Counted from the stretch's first letter, positions 31,384 to 42,017 are shown. The stretch is DNA of 64,000 bases from Gammaproteobacteria bacterium (GCA_002711845.1 PASF01000006.1:124001-188000), one strand, 5' to 3'. Made by a program: numbers and translations. Notes: generated by a model not told the origin, from the sequence alone.

Positions 31384-32220
31384 TTATCTGTTTGCCAATA
31401 ACTTGCCCAGCACCACGCCGGCCAGCATGCCACTGAGCAGACCACCCAGGTGCGCTGCGGTGGCGATCATGCCCGATGCCAGGATCCCCATTAATACCAG
31501 CGCCACCAGGAACACCATGATCATGGCGGTCGGCAGACGCAATGCGGATTGCGGTTGCACCGTCTGCCACATCCAGATGAAACCCAGCAATCCGTACACC
31601 ACACCGGACATGCCACCAAACATGCCGTTACCCGACCACAGATACTGCGCCATGTTGCCGCCGAAGGCAGTCAGCAGCATCAGCGCCAGCGTGCGCCACC
31701 CGCCCAGGACCGGCTCGATCATGCGACCAAAATACCACAGCCACAACAGGTTAAACACCAGATGCACGGCACCAAAATGCAACAGCGCCGGGGTCAGCGT
31801 GCGGATAAACACCAGCGGCGAATCCAGCAACCCGGCCTGTCGCAGATCCGGAAAAAACAGCCCACGCACGGCCATCGGGTCAGTCCCAAGGTTACTGAGC
31901 AATGCCACCAGCAGGCACACGGCAATCAGCACCATACTGACCGGTGCCAGCCAGATGGCGCGCAGCAGGCTCTGTGCAAAACTCTTGCCCGAGAACAATG
32001 GCACCGCATCGGCACCGGCTGTGCCGACCGGAATATCGAGCGCATCGGCCTGCCACTGGTCAAACAGCTCGGCAATCAGGTCCGCTTCGTACCCCGACCT
32101 TGCCCAGACCACCAGTTTGCCGGATTCCTCGGTGATGTGATGCGGCATGCTGCGGGACTGCAGATAGCGCACAAAGGGACGCAGATCCAGCGCGGCATCG
32201 ACGGCAACAGCTCTATGCAT
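31384..32220 (-). CDS. Rhomboid-family intramembrane serine protease
   Basis: GlpG-like rhomboid (278 aa). A soluble N-terminal domain (about residues 1-80) precedes six helices. Catalytic serine in GGMSGVVYGL and catalytic histidine in ATAAHLGGLLSG; the oxyanion histidine/asparagine motif is HLVFNLLWLW. Cleaves transmembrane segments of unknown substrates in the inner membrane. Its start overlaps the nadK 3' end by eight bases. Confidence 0.92.
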   Translation of the reverse strand: MHRAVAVDAALDLRPFVRYLQSRSMPHHITEESGKLVVWARSGYEADLIAELFDQWQADALDIPVGTAGADAVPLFSGKSFAQSLLRAIWLAPVSMVLIAVCLLVALLSNLGTDPMAVRGLFFPDLRQAGLLDSPLVFIRTLTPALLHFGAVHLVFNLLWLWYFGRMIEPVLGGWRTLALMLLTAFGGNMAQYLWSGNGMFGGMSGVVYGLLGFIWMWQTVQPQSALRLPTAMIMVFLVALVLMGILASGMIATAAHLGGLLSGMLAGVVLGKLLANR

Positions 32221-33103
32221 CGTCTTTGACCAAGCGGTTGCCCCAACCCAGTTTGCTGCGGCACACTTCGTAATAACTGTAGTCCAGCGGATGAATCAGA
32301 CGCAGCGGCTGAGCCTTTTTGCGGATGATGATTTCGTCACCCGGCTCGGTATGAAAGCGCACCGCGCCGTCGCAACTGATCACCGGCGAAATCGCCCGCT
32401 GCTTGACTACCCGTACCCGGATTTCGTTGTCAGCGTCGACCACCAATGGCCGGCTGCTCAGGGTATGCGGATACATCGGCACCAGCACCAGGGCATTGAG
32501 ACTGGGGTGCATGATCGGACCGCCAGCGGACAGCGAATAGGCCGTAGACCCCGTCGGGGTAGCCACGATCAGGCCGTCTGACTGCTGGGAATTGACAAAC
32601 TGACCGGCAATAAACAGCTCAAACTCGATCATTTGCGCCGCTGTGCCGGGATGCAGCACCACATCGTTGAGCGCGGTGCCCCCCGGCAGCAGCTCGCCGT
32701 CACGGGACGCTTCAAACTCCAGCATGAACCGGGATTCTTCATGGTAGCGACCGTCCAGCACGGCGCTGAGCGTGTCTTCGATTTCGTCCGGGCGGATGTC
32801 GGTGAGAAAGCCCAGACGGCCGCGGTTGATGCCCAGCACCGGCACATTGTGGTTGACCAGCACCCGGGCGGCATTGAGCATGCTACCGTCGCCACCCACC
32901 ACCACCACCAGATCACTTGCCGCGCCCAGCTCGGTGCGTTTGCACACGGGCAACCCGGCAGCGGGCAACAGCTCGGCGGTGCCGTGTTCCAGCACAATGT
33001 CCAGCTGGCGGGACTGCAGAAACGCGATCAGCCGCGCCAGCGTCTCCACCACGCCGGCATGTCCGGGCCGGCCGACCAGGCCGATCTGTTTGAATGTCGC
33101 CAT
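32213..33103 (-). CDS. nadK: NAD kinase
   Basis: ATP-NAD kinase (296 aa) making NADP. Motifs: GGDGS near residue 70, NRGRLGFLTD, TALNDVV and the TPTGSTAYSLSAGGP signature. Start chosen at the ATG giving MATFKQIGLVGRPGH, which matches family N-termini; a TTG five codons upstream is possible. First gene of the run to pepN. Confidence 0.96.
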   Translation of the reverse strand: MATFKQIGLVGRPGHAGVVETLARLIAFLQSRQLDIVLEHGTAELLPAAGLPVCKRTELGAASDLVVVVGGDGSMLNAARVLVNHNVPVLGINRGRLGFLTDIRPDEIEDTLSAVLDGRYHEESRFMLEFEASRDGELLPGGTALNDVVLHPGTAAQMIEFELFIAGQFVNSQQSDGLIVATPTGSTAYSLSAGGPIMHPSLNALVLVPMYPHTLSSRPLVVDADNEIRVRVVKQRAISPVISCDGAVRFHTEPGDEIIIRKKAQPLRLIHPLDYSYYEVCRSKLGWGNRLVKDDA

Positions 33104-33248
33104 AACCTTGTGCCCCAACAGCTGCCAGACTTCGTGTCATCCAGGGCTTTACGTCCCCGGTCGCCGGGGTCCGTGAAAGCGGACGCTGGCGAGTATAACA
33201 CGGGGACTGGGGCTGGCGGTGGCTGAATGGCAGCGGCGCAGTGGGGTA

Positions 33249-35513
33249 TCAGGGCGTCGACCGGACATTCACAACCATGGGCTCCACGGTGTAAATCAGC
33301 TCGTCCGAATCCAGCAGGCGATAGGCGACAAACAGCACGATGGGTGACCCGGCCAGTTCCGGCAACGGCCTGAAGTCGTTGAGGATGCGCAGGTATTCGA
33401 CCGCATTCAGGGTGTCTGGGCTCGAGAAAGCCACCAGCCTGTTGACATCACCCTGCCAGTCAAACACCTCGCCCCGGTCAGTGAGCTGCACAAAACCCAG
33501 ACCGGCAACGCTCAGATCGGCGAGCACATGAAAGTGTCCCTGGCGGCCGACATGAGCCGGGTCGATATAAAACTCGGCGCTGATATCCAGAGATTGTGAC
33601 AGCCCGACGGAGACTGTTGAGCTCAGGCCCTTGTCGGTGCTGGCGGAAATGCCGATATGCGTCGTATTGGGGGTGCCATCCAGCGATCCGACACGCCGGT
33701 CGGGACGGTCGGCAACTCGCGTCGGCATGAACCCAGCCACCTGAAACCGCACCAGGTTTAATGTCCGCACCGCATCGGCACCGAAACGCTCATCACGATG
33801 GTCTACGCCGCAGGGCAGCCCGGCGCAATCCAGATCCGGGCTGGAGAACCGCGGGATACGCTGGCTGGCGCTGAACGCTTTGGGGTTGGCCATGACCGTG
33901 GCAAAACTGTGATCAACACCATGACCGGTGGCAAAGCTGAAGGTGCCACCACCGCCGTCTTCGCGATGCGAATGGGTCAGACCCATGTTGTGACCAAACT
34001 CATGAGCCAGCACGCTGCTGACCGGACAGTCGATGGCAGCCAGCGAATAGGCAACATCACCACTGTCGAAGGCGGTCAGGTCGCCGTTGGTACGATAGCC
34101 GCCCAGGTTCGCCAGGCCACACAGAGACGACTGCGCTGCCAGCGGCCGGAACAGCACGGTGAGATCCGCCCCGTAGCGCTGGCGCAGTGCGGCCACATTG
34201 GCAAAGGCCGGGTGTTCGCCGTAGGTCAGCTGCTCCAGCATGGTGTGCATGTCAGCCTGCACCGCGGGGTAATCAATACCGCCGTGAAACACCGGTCTCA
34301 GGGTGATGCCGATGCCGCTGTCATGGTAAATCTGGTTGGCCACACTGATCAGCTGATTGATGCGGGTCGCGGTATGCGTGCCATAAACCGCCTCGGCGTC
34401 CGGCGTATACAGCGCCATGACATCAATGACGACATTGCCCAACCGGTCAATGTGGCTGTTGTCAGCCAGCCGCTGGTTAAAAGGGCTGATGCTGTCCTGG
34501 CCGGCGCCACCGACCACATCATTGACCACATTGATGTAGGCATCATCACGGACGTCACCCACCACCACCGTGCTCAGCACGCGCCCGGGCTCGGCACGTG
34601 GCCCGACCCGGACAATGAAACTGAAGGAACGAGTGCTGCCGGGCGTCAGCGTGCCGCCAAGCTCACAGCTGAGCACCGGCTGCGGGGGCGATGACTGGGT
34701 GGTGCGGCGGCGGCAGGCCGGCGCACTGACCAGTTGGGCATCTTCCAGAATGAAATAGATATCAGCGCTCAGGCGCGGTATGGTCTGACTGCCCTGATTG
34801 TTGAACTCAACCACAATCTCGATTTCAGCGGGTTGGCCCAGTGTCACCACACCCTGACTGAAGCGTTGGCTGATCTGCAGCCCCGAATCTGTGCTGGCAA
34901 GCGTCTGGCTCGCTGTACCGGACCCGGGCAACGTCAGTGGCGCCGTCATGCGTTGCTCACGGTGATCCTGGCGCGGCATGACAAAATCGGACCCGGCGCC
35001 ACTGCCCAGGCTGCCACTGGGCTGATAAAACCAGCCCAGCAGGGTTTGCCGACCTTCCGCGGCGATCACCCAGCGCTGGCTTTCGATGCCCAGATCGGCA
35101 AACAGGGCATCGTCGCCCAGCGTCAGCACAAACTGCAGATCGGGCCCGGGGCCCGCGCCGGCGCCGCGCAGCACCCGGTCGCCATTGATATAGGTATCAA
35201 CGTGAGTGACGCGGCCGTGAAGAGTATCCAGCACCTCGCCCCCGGCCAACACGATACCCTGGCCAGGCAACCTGAACGCAAATTCACTGCCTTCTTCGAG
35301 CGCGGCCAGATCAGCACGTGCAAAGGTCACCGGTTCAGCCAGGGTTGCTGCCAGCGGGCGTGGTGGCCAGGGGCGCTGATCGCCCAGTGCCGGCATTGAC
35401 CCGGTGCCTGCCAACAGCAGACACAACAGCACCAGGCCCGGCATGCTCAGGCGGTTTGACCCGGGTCGCCGTAAAAGCCGGCGCACGGTCTGACGTCTTG
35501 GTAAAGTGGACAT
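33249..35513 (-). CDS. Secreted reprolysin-like zinc metalloprotease (metzincin)
   Basis: Predicted exported protease (754 aa). An N-terminal hydrophobic segment (LSMPGLVLLCLLLAGTG) is a probable signal after a basic stretch. A central region resembles a CARDB/DUF11-type beta domain (residues ~200-320). The catalytic HEFGHNMGLTHS (HExxHxxGxxH) with downstream VMANPKAF as possible Met-turn marks an M12-like metzincin. The ~150-residue C-terminus is beta-rich. The start (ATG 35513) has only a weak ribosome site. Not part of an evident operon; substrate unknown. Confidence 0.8.
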   Translation of the reverse strand: MSTLPRRQTVRRLLRRPGSNRLSMPGLVLLCLLLAGTGSMPALGDQRPWPPRPLAATLAEPVTFARADLAALEEGSEFAFRLPGQGIVLAGGEVLDTLHGRVTHVDTYINGDRVLRGAGAGPGPDLQFVLTLGDDALFADLGIESQRWVIAAEGRQTLLGWFYQPSGSLGSGAGSDFVMPRQDHREQRMTAPLTLPGSGTASQTLASTDSGLQISQRFSQGVVTLGQPAEIEIVVEFNNQGSQTIPRLSADIYFILEDAQLVSAPACRRRTTQSSPPQPVLSCELGGTLTPGSTRSFSFIVRVGPRAEPGRVLSTVVVGDVRDDAYINVVNDVVGGAGQDSISPFNQRLADNSHIDRLGNVVIDVMALYTPDAEAVYGTHTATRINQLISVANQIYHDSGIGITLRPVFHGGIDYPAVQADMHTMLEQLTYGEHPAFANVAALRQRYGADLTVLFRPLAAQSSLCGLANLGGYRTNGDLTAFDSGDVAYSLAAIDCPVSSVLAHEFGHNMGLTHSHREDGGGGTFSFATGHGVDHSFATVMANPKAFSASQRIPRFSSPDLDCAGLPCGVDHRDERFGADAVRTLNLVRFQVAGFMPTRVADRPDRRVGSLDGTPNTTHIGISASTDKGLSSTVSVGLSQSLDISAEFYIDPAHVGRQGHFHVLADLSVAGLGFVQLTDRGEVFDWQGDVNRLVAFSSPDTLNAVEYLRILNDFRPLPELAGSPIVLFVAYRLLDSDELIYTVEPMVVNVRSTP

Positions 35514-35567
35514 AGGGCAACACTTGCTCTCTGCAACGGCGTACAGCATACCCTGCCGTGGGAATTT

Positions 35568-36518
35568 TTACCACACCGGGTCTGGCGATGGTCGCAGGCC
35601 ACCGGTGTGCAAGGCCAGAATGCGACTGCCGGGTTCATACAGACCGGCGTTGATGCGCTGATACAGCGCCTGCAACAGCTTACCGGTATAGACCGGCTCC
35701 AGCGGAATTTCATGCACGCGACCAAACTGCGCAACAAATTCCTGCAGCGCCGCACTGACCCGCGCGTAACCACCACCGTGATAACGGGTTTCCAGGCACC
35801 AGTCCGCGTCTGTTGTCGAAGACCCCATGCGGGCCAGCCATTGGCGGATATCGGCGCGCAGGAAATCGGCACCTTTCAGCACCGCAAACCCGCGGACAAA
35901 CGGTGTTGCCGAGTGATCGCCGGCAACGCATGGATCGGGGCGAAGGCGCCGCAAACCACTGAGCAGACCGGCCAGCGTGGTGCCGGTGCCACAGGCCAGG
36001 GCTATTTCGCAGCGGTGAAGATCGGGCACTCGCGCCGCCAGTTCCGTCGCCATGTCCTGGCAACCCAGCACCCCGGGCAAATTGCCACCACCTTCAGGGA
36101 TCAGATAAAACGGCCCGCACTGCCGCTGCAGATCCGCCAGAAAGTCCGGGTCGGCGCGACGCCGGTAGTCCGTGCGGCTCACCGGCATCAGCTGCATGCC
36201 CTGGTGACGGGCAAACGCCAGCGTGGCATTGAGGGGCGTCACCAACTCACCACGGATAACCCCGAGGGTGTCAAATCCGGCCTCGGCACCGGCCCTCGCC
36301 AGCGCATAAATGTGGTTGGAGTAGGCACCGCCGAAACTGAGCAATCGGGTCGCGCCCTGCTGCCGTGCCTGCGCGAGGTTGTGTTGCAGCTTGTACCATT
36401 TGTTGCCACCCACAACAGGGTGGGCCAGGTCGAACCTGACCACACGCAAGCTGATGCCGCGTGACTCAAGCAACGGATCGTGAACAGATTGAATACAGAT
36501 TTGACGGGTGGTAATCAT
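35568..36518 (-). CDS. D-cysteine desulfhydrase / ACC deaminase-like PLP enzyme
   Basis: Fold-type II PLP enzyme (316 aa). The PLP lysine is in VVGGNKWYKL, the phosphate/substrate loop in FGGAYSNHIYALA, and GTGTTLAGL binds phosphate. Sequence cannot separate D-cysteine desulfhydrase from ACC deaminase; the bacterial orphan forms are usually D-cysteine desulfhydrase-like. Start at ATG 36518; codons upstream run through the tRNA genes and are not coding. Confidence 0.8.
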   Translation of the reverse strand: MITTRQICIQSVHDPLLESRGISLRVVRFDLAHPVVGGNKWYKLQHNLAQARQQGATRLLSFGGAYSNHIYALARAGAEAGFDTLGVIRGELVTPLNATLAFARHQGMQLMPVSRTDYRRRADPDFLADLQRQCGPFYLIPEGGGNLPGVLGCQDMATELAARVPDLHRCEIALACGTGTTLAGLLSGLRRLRPDPCVAGDHSATPFVRGFAVLKGADFLRADIRQWLARMGSSTTDADWCLETRYHGGGYARVSAALQEFVAQFGRVHEIPLEPVYTGKLLQALYQRINAGLYEPGSRILALHTGGLRPSPDPVW

Positions 36519-36606
36519 CGAGGGCAGCCAACAGGAGAGAGGGTCAACTGCAGCTTGTGTGGTGAAGTCTGTTGCCAGAGGAACTGACAACAGCAACACG
36601 TAATAA

Positions 36607-36683
36607 TGGCGGACCGGACGAGACTCGAACTCGCGACCTCCGGCGTGACAGGCCGGCATTCTAACCAACTGAACTACCGGTCC
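36607..36683 (-). tRNA. tRNA-Asp (anticodon GTC)
   Basis: A 77-base cloverleaf with CCA encoded; the acceptor GGACCGG pairs with CCGGTCC and the anticodon loop is CTGTCAC. Downstream of tRNA-Val in the same transcript. Confidence 0.97.
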
Positions 36684-36734
36684 ACGGTAGCGCAACACTT
36701 TAACATCAAATGACGTTAGCAACGAGCCATTTGT

Positions 36735-36810
36735 TGGTGGGTTGTGAGGGATTTGAACCCCCGACATTCGCCTTGTAAGGGCGACGCTCTACCAACTGAG
36801 CTAACAACCC
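36735..36810 (-). tRNA. tRNA-Val (anticodon TAC)
   Basis: A 76-base cloverleaf with CCA encoded; the acceptor GGGTTGT pairs with ACAACCC; the anticodon loop contains TAC. Confidence 0.97.
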
Positions 36811-36829
36811 GCTGTGTTGAGTGACGCGC

Positions 36830-36857
36830 ATTTTACCGACTTGAGCTGGCATGTCAA
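36830..36857 (-). promoter_or_regulatory. Sigma-70 promoter of the tRNA Val-Asp operon
   Basis: Consensus TTGACA, 16-base spacer, TAAAAT on the minus strand, ~20 bases before tRNA-Val. An A/T-rich stretch directly upstream resembles an UP element. Confidence 0.85.
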
Positions 36858-36949
36858 ATAAAAAATTAAGTTTTAATGACAACCGCGAGGGTACCCGGCA
36901 CCGGCCGCCTCTGTACAAGTTGCGAGGCTGGCGTTAGACTTGCCGCCCT

Positions 36950-37306
36950 ATGGAAATCTACAAAGAGTTTACCTTCGAAGCCGCGCACCGCCTGCCCAAT
37001 GTTCCGGCCGGGCACAAGTGCGCGCGCCTGCACGGCCATTCCTTTCAGGTGACCCTGGTGGTCAGTGGCGAGGTGGGTGAACACAGTGGCTGGGTGATGG
37101 ATTTTGGCGACATCAAGAAAGCCTTTAAACCGATCTGGGAACAGCTGGATCATCATTACCTGAATGACATTGAAGGCCTGGCCAACCCCACCAGCGAAAA
37201 CATTGCACGCTGGATCTGGCAGCAACTGAAACCTCTGTTGCCGGCACTGTGTCGCATCAAGATTCGCGAAACCTGCACCAGCGGCTGCATCTACACCGGC
37301 GACTGA
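36950..37306 (+). CDS. queD: 6-carboxy-tetrahydropterin synthase QueD
   Basis: Queuosine-pathway enzyme (118 aa) converting dihydroneopterin triphosphate to 6-carboxytetrahydropterin. Zinc histidines in FEAAHRL and RLHGHSF, catalytic cysteine in [10 protein letters not shown], and the C-terminal [11 protein letters not shown]. The next two enzymes, QueE and QueC, are encoded 21 kb away in this window. No strong ribosome site before ATG 36950. Confidence 0.95.
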   Translation: MEIYKEFTFEAAHRLPNVPAGHKCARLHGHSFQVTLVVSGEVGEHSGWVMDFGDIKKAFKPIWEQLDHHYLNDIEGLANPTSENIARWIWQQLKPLLPALCRIKIRETCTSGCIYTGD

Positions 37307-37315
37307 ACGCCAGAC

Positions 37316-38503
37316 TCAGATCTTTGCTTTTAATGCCATGAAGTCTTTCGGACGCCTGACACAGTCTGCGGCTATCAGCTTGCCATCGCGGAAATACTGT
37401 ATGACAAACCCCGCCGGATCGGCCGGGTCCAGGCTGCCATCGAGCTGAGACTGATCAAATCCGTCAGACAATCCCACCGACTGCAACTTGATATCAAACT
37501 GATCGGACCAGAACCAGGGTGTCACGTCATAGACGTCATCCCCACCGCAGATATTGATGGCGGCAATACGGGCCTGGTCATTGGCGTTCTGCACCGACTC
37601 CAGTCGCACCCGACGCTGGTAACGGGTATCCGGGTAGGAGGCACAATCCCCGGCCGCGTAAACATCCGCATCACTGGTCCGGCAATGCGCATCCACGAAC
37701 ACGCCGTTTTCGATGCGCAGCCCGGCATCCTGCGCCAGGGTGGTCTCCGGTATCACCCCAATGCCGACAATCACGATATCCGCAGGGTAGGATGTGCCAT
37801 CGGCGCAGCTGACCGAGTCTACTGCGTGCTGGCCGTTGATGCCGATCACGTCGGCGCCACAGACAATGTCAACACCGTGGGCGCGGTGCAGGTCGGTGAA
37901 ATATTGTGACACCTGCTCGCCGGTGACTCGCTGCAGAACCCGGTCGGCGCGCTCCAGCACGGTGACCTGCACCCCCAGCTGCGTCATCACCGCGGCCGCC
38001 TCCAGGCCGATATAACCGGCACCGATCACCACCGCCCGTTGCTTGCCCGGCAGCTGCTGCCGGATGGTTTCAACGTCGGCATAGCTGCGCAGGTAACAGA
38101 CACCCTCAAGGCCGTCGCCCAGCGGCAGTTTGATGGGACGGGCACCGGTGCACAGTGCCAGTTTGTCATAGGCCAGAGTCTCACCATCCGCCAGTTTAAT
38201 CTGCTTGTGCTCCGGCATGATACTCTGCACTGCCGTCGCCAGGCGCAGACTGACATCGTTACTGGCATACATGGCCTGCGGGCGCAGCAGGATATTGTCC
38301 AGGGTTTTGCTGCCAGCCATCACGGTTTTCGACAGCGGGGGCCGATGATACGGCAATTCGGCTTCGGCGCCGATCAGCACAATCTCGCCCGCCCAGCCGT
38401 GCTTGCGCAGGTTAACGGCCAGCTGCGAACCGGCATGGCTGGCACCGATAATGACACAGCGGGCGTCGCTGCTGCTGTCCTTCAGAGTCAGGGAATCGCT
38501 CAT
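37316..38503 (-). CDS. FAD-dependent ferredoxin/rubredoxin reductase-like oxidoreductase
   Basis: Pyridine nucleotide-disulphide-type flavoprotein (395 aa) of the putidaredoxin-reductase group. FAD site CVIIGASHAGSQLAVNLR and the second FAD motif DVYAAGDCA; NAD(P)H site VVIGAGYIGLEAAAVM; PYHRPPLSK is characteristic. The electron acceptor (ferredoxin or rubredoxin) is not encoded nearby. Begins three bases after ung. Confidence 0.88.
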   Translation of the reverse strand: MSDSLTLKDSSSDARCVIIGASHAGSQLAVNLRKHGWAGEIVLIGAEAELPYHRPPLSKTVMAGSKTLDNILLRPQAMYASNDVSLRLATAVQSIMPEHKQIKLADGETLAYDKLALCTGARPIKLPLGDGLEGVCYLRSYADVETIRQQLPGKQRAVVIGAGYIGLEAAAVMTQLGVQVTVLERADRVLQRVTGEQVSQYFTDLHRAHGVDIVCGADVIGINGQHAVDSVSCADGTSYPADIVIVGIGVIPETTLAQDAGLRIENGVFVDAHCRTSDADVYAAGDCASYPDTRYQRRVRLESVQNANDQARIAAINICGGDDVYDVTPWFWSDQFDIKLQSVGLSDGFDQSQLDGSLDPADPAGFVIQYFRDGKLIAADCVRRPKDFMALKAKI

Positions 38504-38506
38504 GAG

Positions 38507-39187
38507 TTACTCCACTCGCCAGTCGATGGGTGTTTTGTTGTGTTGCTGCAACCAGGCATTGGCGCGCGAAAAATGCTGGTTACCGAAAAACCCGCGATGC
38601 GCAGACAGGGGTGACGGATGCGGCGATTGCAAGACCAGATGCCGATTGCGGTCAATCATCGCGCCTTTGCGCTGCGCGTAACTGCCCCACAGCAGGAATA
38701 CCAGATTGTTGCCACGCTCATTGAGCAGGCTGATCACACGATCAGTGAATATTTCCCAGCCCTTGCCCTGATGCGAAGCGGCCTGACCGGCCGAGACTGT
38801 CAGTACCGAATTGAGCAACAAGACGCCCTGCTCTGCCCAGGCATCCAAGCAACCGCTGCGTGACAGGGGCAGACCCAGATCGGCGTGTATTTCCTTGTAG
38901 ATATTCTGTAACGAGGGCGGCAACGCCACCCCCGGACGCACCGAGAAACATAACCCATGTGCCTGCCCCGGACCGTGATACGGATCCTGCCCGAGAATCA
39001 CCACGTTGACCCGATCAAACGGTGTGCTGTTCAGGGCATTGAAGATGTCGGGCCCCGCCGGATAAATCTGTTTGCCCTGCTGCTTTTCGGCCTGCAGAAA
39101 CTGACGCAGCGTCTGCATGTACGGCATTTCAAACTGATCGGCCAGCAGTGCCTTCCATGAAGGCTCCAATTGGATATCGCGGGGCAT
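38507..39187 (-). CDS. ung: Uracil-DNA glycosylase
   Basis: Family 1 UDG (226 aa) excising uracil from DNA. The catalytic aspartate lies in [18 protein letters not shown], the catalytic histidine in [13 protein letters not shown]. Starts within the lysS stop codon (TAATG), so probably co-translated with lysS. Confidence 0.97.
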   Translation of the reverse strand: MPRDIQLEPSWKALLADQFEMPYMQTLRQFLQAEKQQGKQIYPAGPDIFNALNSTPFDRVNVVILGQDPYHGPGQAHGLCFSVRPGVALPPSLQNIYKEIHADLGLPLSRSGCLDAWAEQGVLLLNSVLTVSAGQAASHQGKGWEIFTDRVISLLNERGNNLVFLLWGSYAQRKGAMIDRNRHLVLQSPHPSPLSAHRGFFGNQHFSRANAWLQQHNKTPIDWRVE

Positions 39188-40725
39188 TACGACTCTTTTA
39201 CCGGGCGCATGTGCGGGAACAGCAGGACATCCTTAATCGACGGCGCGTCGGTAAACAGCATGACCAGTCGATCGATACCGATGCCCTCGCCCGCCGTGGG
39301 TGGCATGCCATATTCCAGCGCAGTGATGTAGTCGGCATCGTAATGCATGGCCTCATCATCGCCGGCATCTTTCTGCTCGACCTGCTCACGGAAGCGTGCA
39401 GCCTGGTCTTCCGCGTCGTTCAACTCCGAGAAACCGTTGGCCAGTTCACGACCGCCAATCATCAATTCAAAGCGGTCGGTCACGTCCGGGTTGTTGTCAT
39501 TGCGCCGCGCCAGTGGTGACACCTCCGTGGGATATTCGGTGATGAAGGTAGGCTGCAGCAGATGATGCTCAACCTTTGCATCAAAGATTTCCATCACGAT
39601 GCGGCCCACGCCCCAGCCTGCCTCCGGCTTGATGCCATATGACAGCGCCAGGGCCGCAGCAGCGTCACGTGTTTCCAGTTGTGCCGGCTTGACCTCGGGG
39701 CAGTATTTCAGAATGGAGTCTTTCACGGGCAGTCGTGTAAACGGCTGTGCAAAATCGATCTCCAGGCCCTGATAGGTCAGCCGGGTACTGCCCAGCACTT
39801 CCATGGCAATGGTGCGGAACATGTCTTCGGTAAAGTCCATCAGATCATGGTAGTCGGCATAGGCCTGGTAAAACTCCACCATGGTGAATTCCGGGTTGTG
39901 CCGTGTGGAAAGACCTTCGTTGCGGAAGTTACGGTTGATTTCAAACACCCTTTCAAAACCGCCCACCACCAGACGCTTCAGGTACAGCTCCGGGGCAATG
40001 CGCAGGTACATGGTCTGGTCCAGGGCATTGTGATGGGTCACAAACGGCTTGGCCGTGGCACCGCCCGGGATGACCTGCATCATCGGGGTTTCCACTTCCA
40101 TGAATTGATGCGCCTGAAAATAATTGCGCATGCTGTTGACCAGTTTTGAGCGCAGCATAAATGTGCGACGCGACTCTTCATTGGCAATCAGATCGACATA
40201 ACGCTGGCGATAACGCACCTCGGTGTCCGACAGCCCTTTCCACTTGTCGGGCAGCGGGCGCAGGGCCTTGGTCAGCAGTTGCAGGGTACCCACATTGACG
40301 GTCAGCTCACCTTTGCCGGTGCGGAAAACGTCACCTTCGACAGCCACAATATCGCCAAGGTCCAGCCCCTTGATCTCTTCCATCTGCTCAGGTGACAGAG
40401 CCTTGTGATTAACGTACAGCTGCAGCGCGTCGCTGGCGTCCTGAATCACCGAGAACGGACCACGCTGACGCACCAGACGACCGGCCACCTTGACTCGACG
40501 AGCCAGCTTTTCCAGGTCTTCGCGCGAGGTCTCCGCAAACTCGGTATGGATATCGCTGGCCAGGGTGTCGCGCCGAAAGTCATTCGGAAACGCATTACGC
40601 TTGGCCTGAATGGCGTGCAATTTCTCGCGGCGCTGGGCGATCAACTTGTTTTCTTCCTGCGCATGGAGAGCCTGGTCGGCGCCGGTGCTCGGAGTCTGGT
40701 CGTTGTTGCTGGCGTTAGAGCTCAT
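39187..40725 (-). CDS. lysS: Lysine-tRNA ligase (class II)
   Basis: Class II lysyl-tRNA synthetase (512 aa). OB-fold anticodon-binding N-terminal domain, then motif 2 ([15 protein letters not shown]) and motif 3 ([16 protein letters not shown]). Lies four bases after prfB, the prfB-lysS order known from E. coli and relatives. Matches the tRNA-Lys at 57.8 kb in the same window. Confidence 0.98.
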   Translation of the reverse strand: MSSNASNNDQTPSTGADQALHAQEENKLIAQRREKLHAIQAKRNAFPNDFRRDTLASDIHTEFAETSREDLEKLARRVKVAGRLVRQRGPFSVIQDASDALQLYVNHKALSPEQMEEIKGLDLGDIVAVEGDVFRTGKGELTVNVGTLQLLTKALRPLPDKWKGLSDTEVRYRQRYVDLIANEESRRTFMLRSKLVNSMRNYFQAHQFMEVETPMMQVIPGGATAKPFVTHHNALDQTMYLRIAPELYLKRLVVGGFERVFEINRNFRNEGLSTRHNPEFTMVEFYQAYADYHDLMDFTEDMFRTIAMEVLGSTRLTYQGLEIDFAQPFTRLPVKDSILKYCPEVKPAQLETRDAAAALALSYGIKPEAGWGVGRIVMEIFDAKVEHHLLQPTFITEYPTEVSPLARRNDNNPDVTDRFELMIGGRELANGFSELNDAEDQAARFREQVEQKDAGDDEAMHYDADYITALEYGMPPTAGEGIGIDRLVMLFTDAPSIKDVLLFPHMRPVKES

Positions 40726-40729
40726 CTGA

Positions 40730-41825
40730 TCACAATCCCATTTTTAAACTGGCTTCTATGAAGCGATCCAGGTCACCGTTAAGGACGGCGCCGGTATTGG
40801 TGTTCTCGACATTGGTACGCAGGTCCTTGATGCGGGACTGGTCCAGGACATAGGAGCGGATCTGGCTGCCCCAGCCGATATCGGACTTTTCGGCTTCCAC
40901 GGCCTGCGCCTCTTCCCTGCGCTTGAGCTCTTCCAGCTCGTAGAGTTTGGCTTTCAGTTGCTTGATGGCCTGATCCTTGTTCTTGTGCTGTGAGCGCTGG
41001 TTCTGACACTGCACCACAATACCGGTGGGCTCGTGCGTCAGGCGGATGGCCGAGTCCGTGGTGTTGACGTGCTGACCACCGGCGCCGCTGGAGCGGAAGG
41101 TGTCCACACGGACCTGCGACATGTCCAGATCAATCTCGATGTCGTCATCAATTTCCGGTGACACAAACACGGAGCTGAACGAGGTGTGGCGACGGTTACC
41201 CGAGTCGTAAGGCGACTTGCGCACCAGGCGATGCACACCGGTTTCAGTGCGCAACCAGCCAAACGCATACTCACCCCCAAAGTGCAGGGTCGCGCCTTTG
41301 ATGCCAGCAACTTCACCGGATGACACGTCCATGACGTCCACATCGAAGCCTTTGTCTTCGCCCCAGCGCATGTACATACGCATCAGCATTTCCGCCCAGT
41401 CCTGGGCTTCGGTGCCACCGGAGCCAGCCTGAATCTCCAGATAGGCGCCGTTGGCGTCCATCTTGCCCGAGAACATACGACGGAATTCCAGCCCGTTGAG
41501 CTCGCTCTCCAGTGCCGTGAGCTCGGACTCCACTTCCGCCAGCAGATCAGCGTCGTTCTCTTCCCTGGCCAGCTGCAGCAGCTCACCGTTATCGGCCAGA
41601 CCGGTATACAGCCTGTCGATGGTGCCCACCACATTCTCCAGACTTGACCGCTCGCGACCCAGCGCCTGTGCCAACTCGGGGTTATCCCAGACTGTGGACT
41701 CGCCCAGCTCGAGCTCGACCTCGGTCAGCCGTTCCTGTTTGGTATCGTAGTCAAAGATACCCCCTGAGCGTATCGGTACGCTCGGTAAAGTCTTTGATTT
41801 TATGGAGTAACGGGCTAATTTCCAT
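40730..41825 (-). CDS. prfB: Peptide chain release factor 2 (programmed +1 frameshift)
   Basis: RF2 (364 aa after frameshifting) releases peptides at UGA and UAA. Frame 0 starts at ATG 41825 ([18 protein letters not shown]) and meets UGA at codon 25; +1 slipping at CTT-TGA continues from 41752. The GGQ motif is in [13 protein letters not shown]. The tripeptide that reads the stop codon is SPY ([14 protein letters not shown]), where E. coli has SPF. First gene of the prfB-lysS-ung-reductase run. Confidence 0.96.
41750..41765 (-). promoter_or_regulatory. prfB programmed +1 frameshift site
   Basis: AGGGGG-TAT-CTT-TGA-C: an internal Shine-Dalgarno-like hexamer, the slippery CTT and the in-frame UGA with C after it. 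Same architecture as in E. coli prfB, allowing RF2 to regulate its own synthesis. Confidence 0.96.
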
Positions 41826-42017
41826 GGAATATCCTGTCAGAATGCGATACGAAGTGCGGGCAAAATTCACAAGAGCGGCATTTTACACCACTCAGCCGCG
41901 CATTTCACACGGCGATTGTCTCGACTGGCCTAAGCCCGGCAGGGGTCGCGAGAGACCAGAACAGGCACGCCGCTTTCAGGCGACGACGACCCACACAAAT
42001 ACGGTACAATCGCCGTC

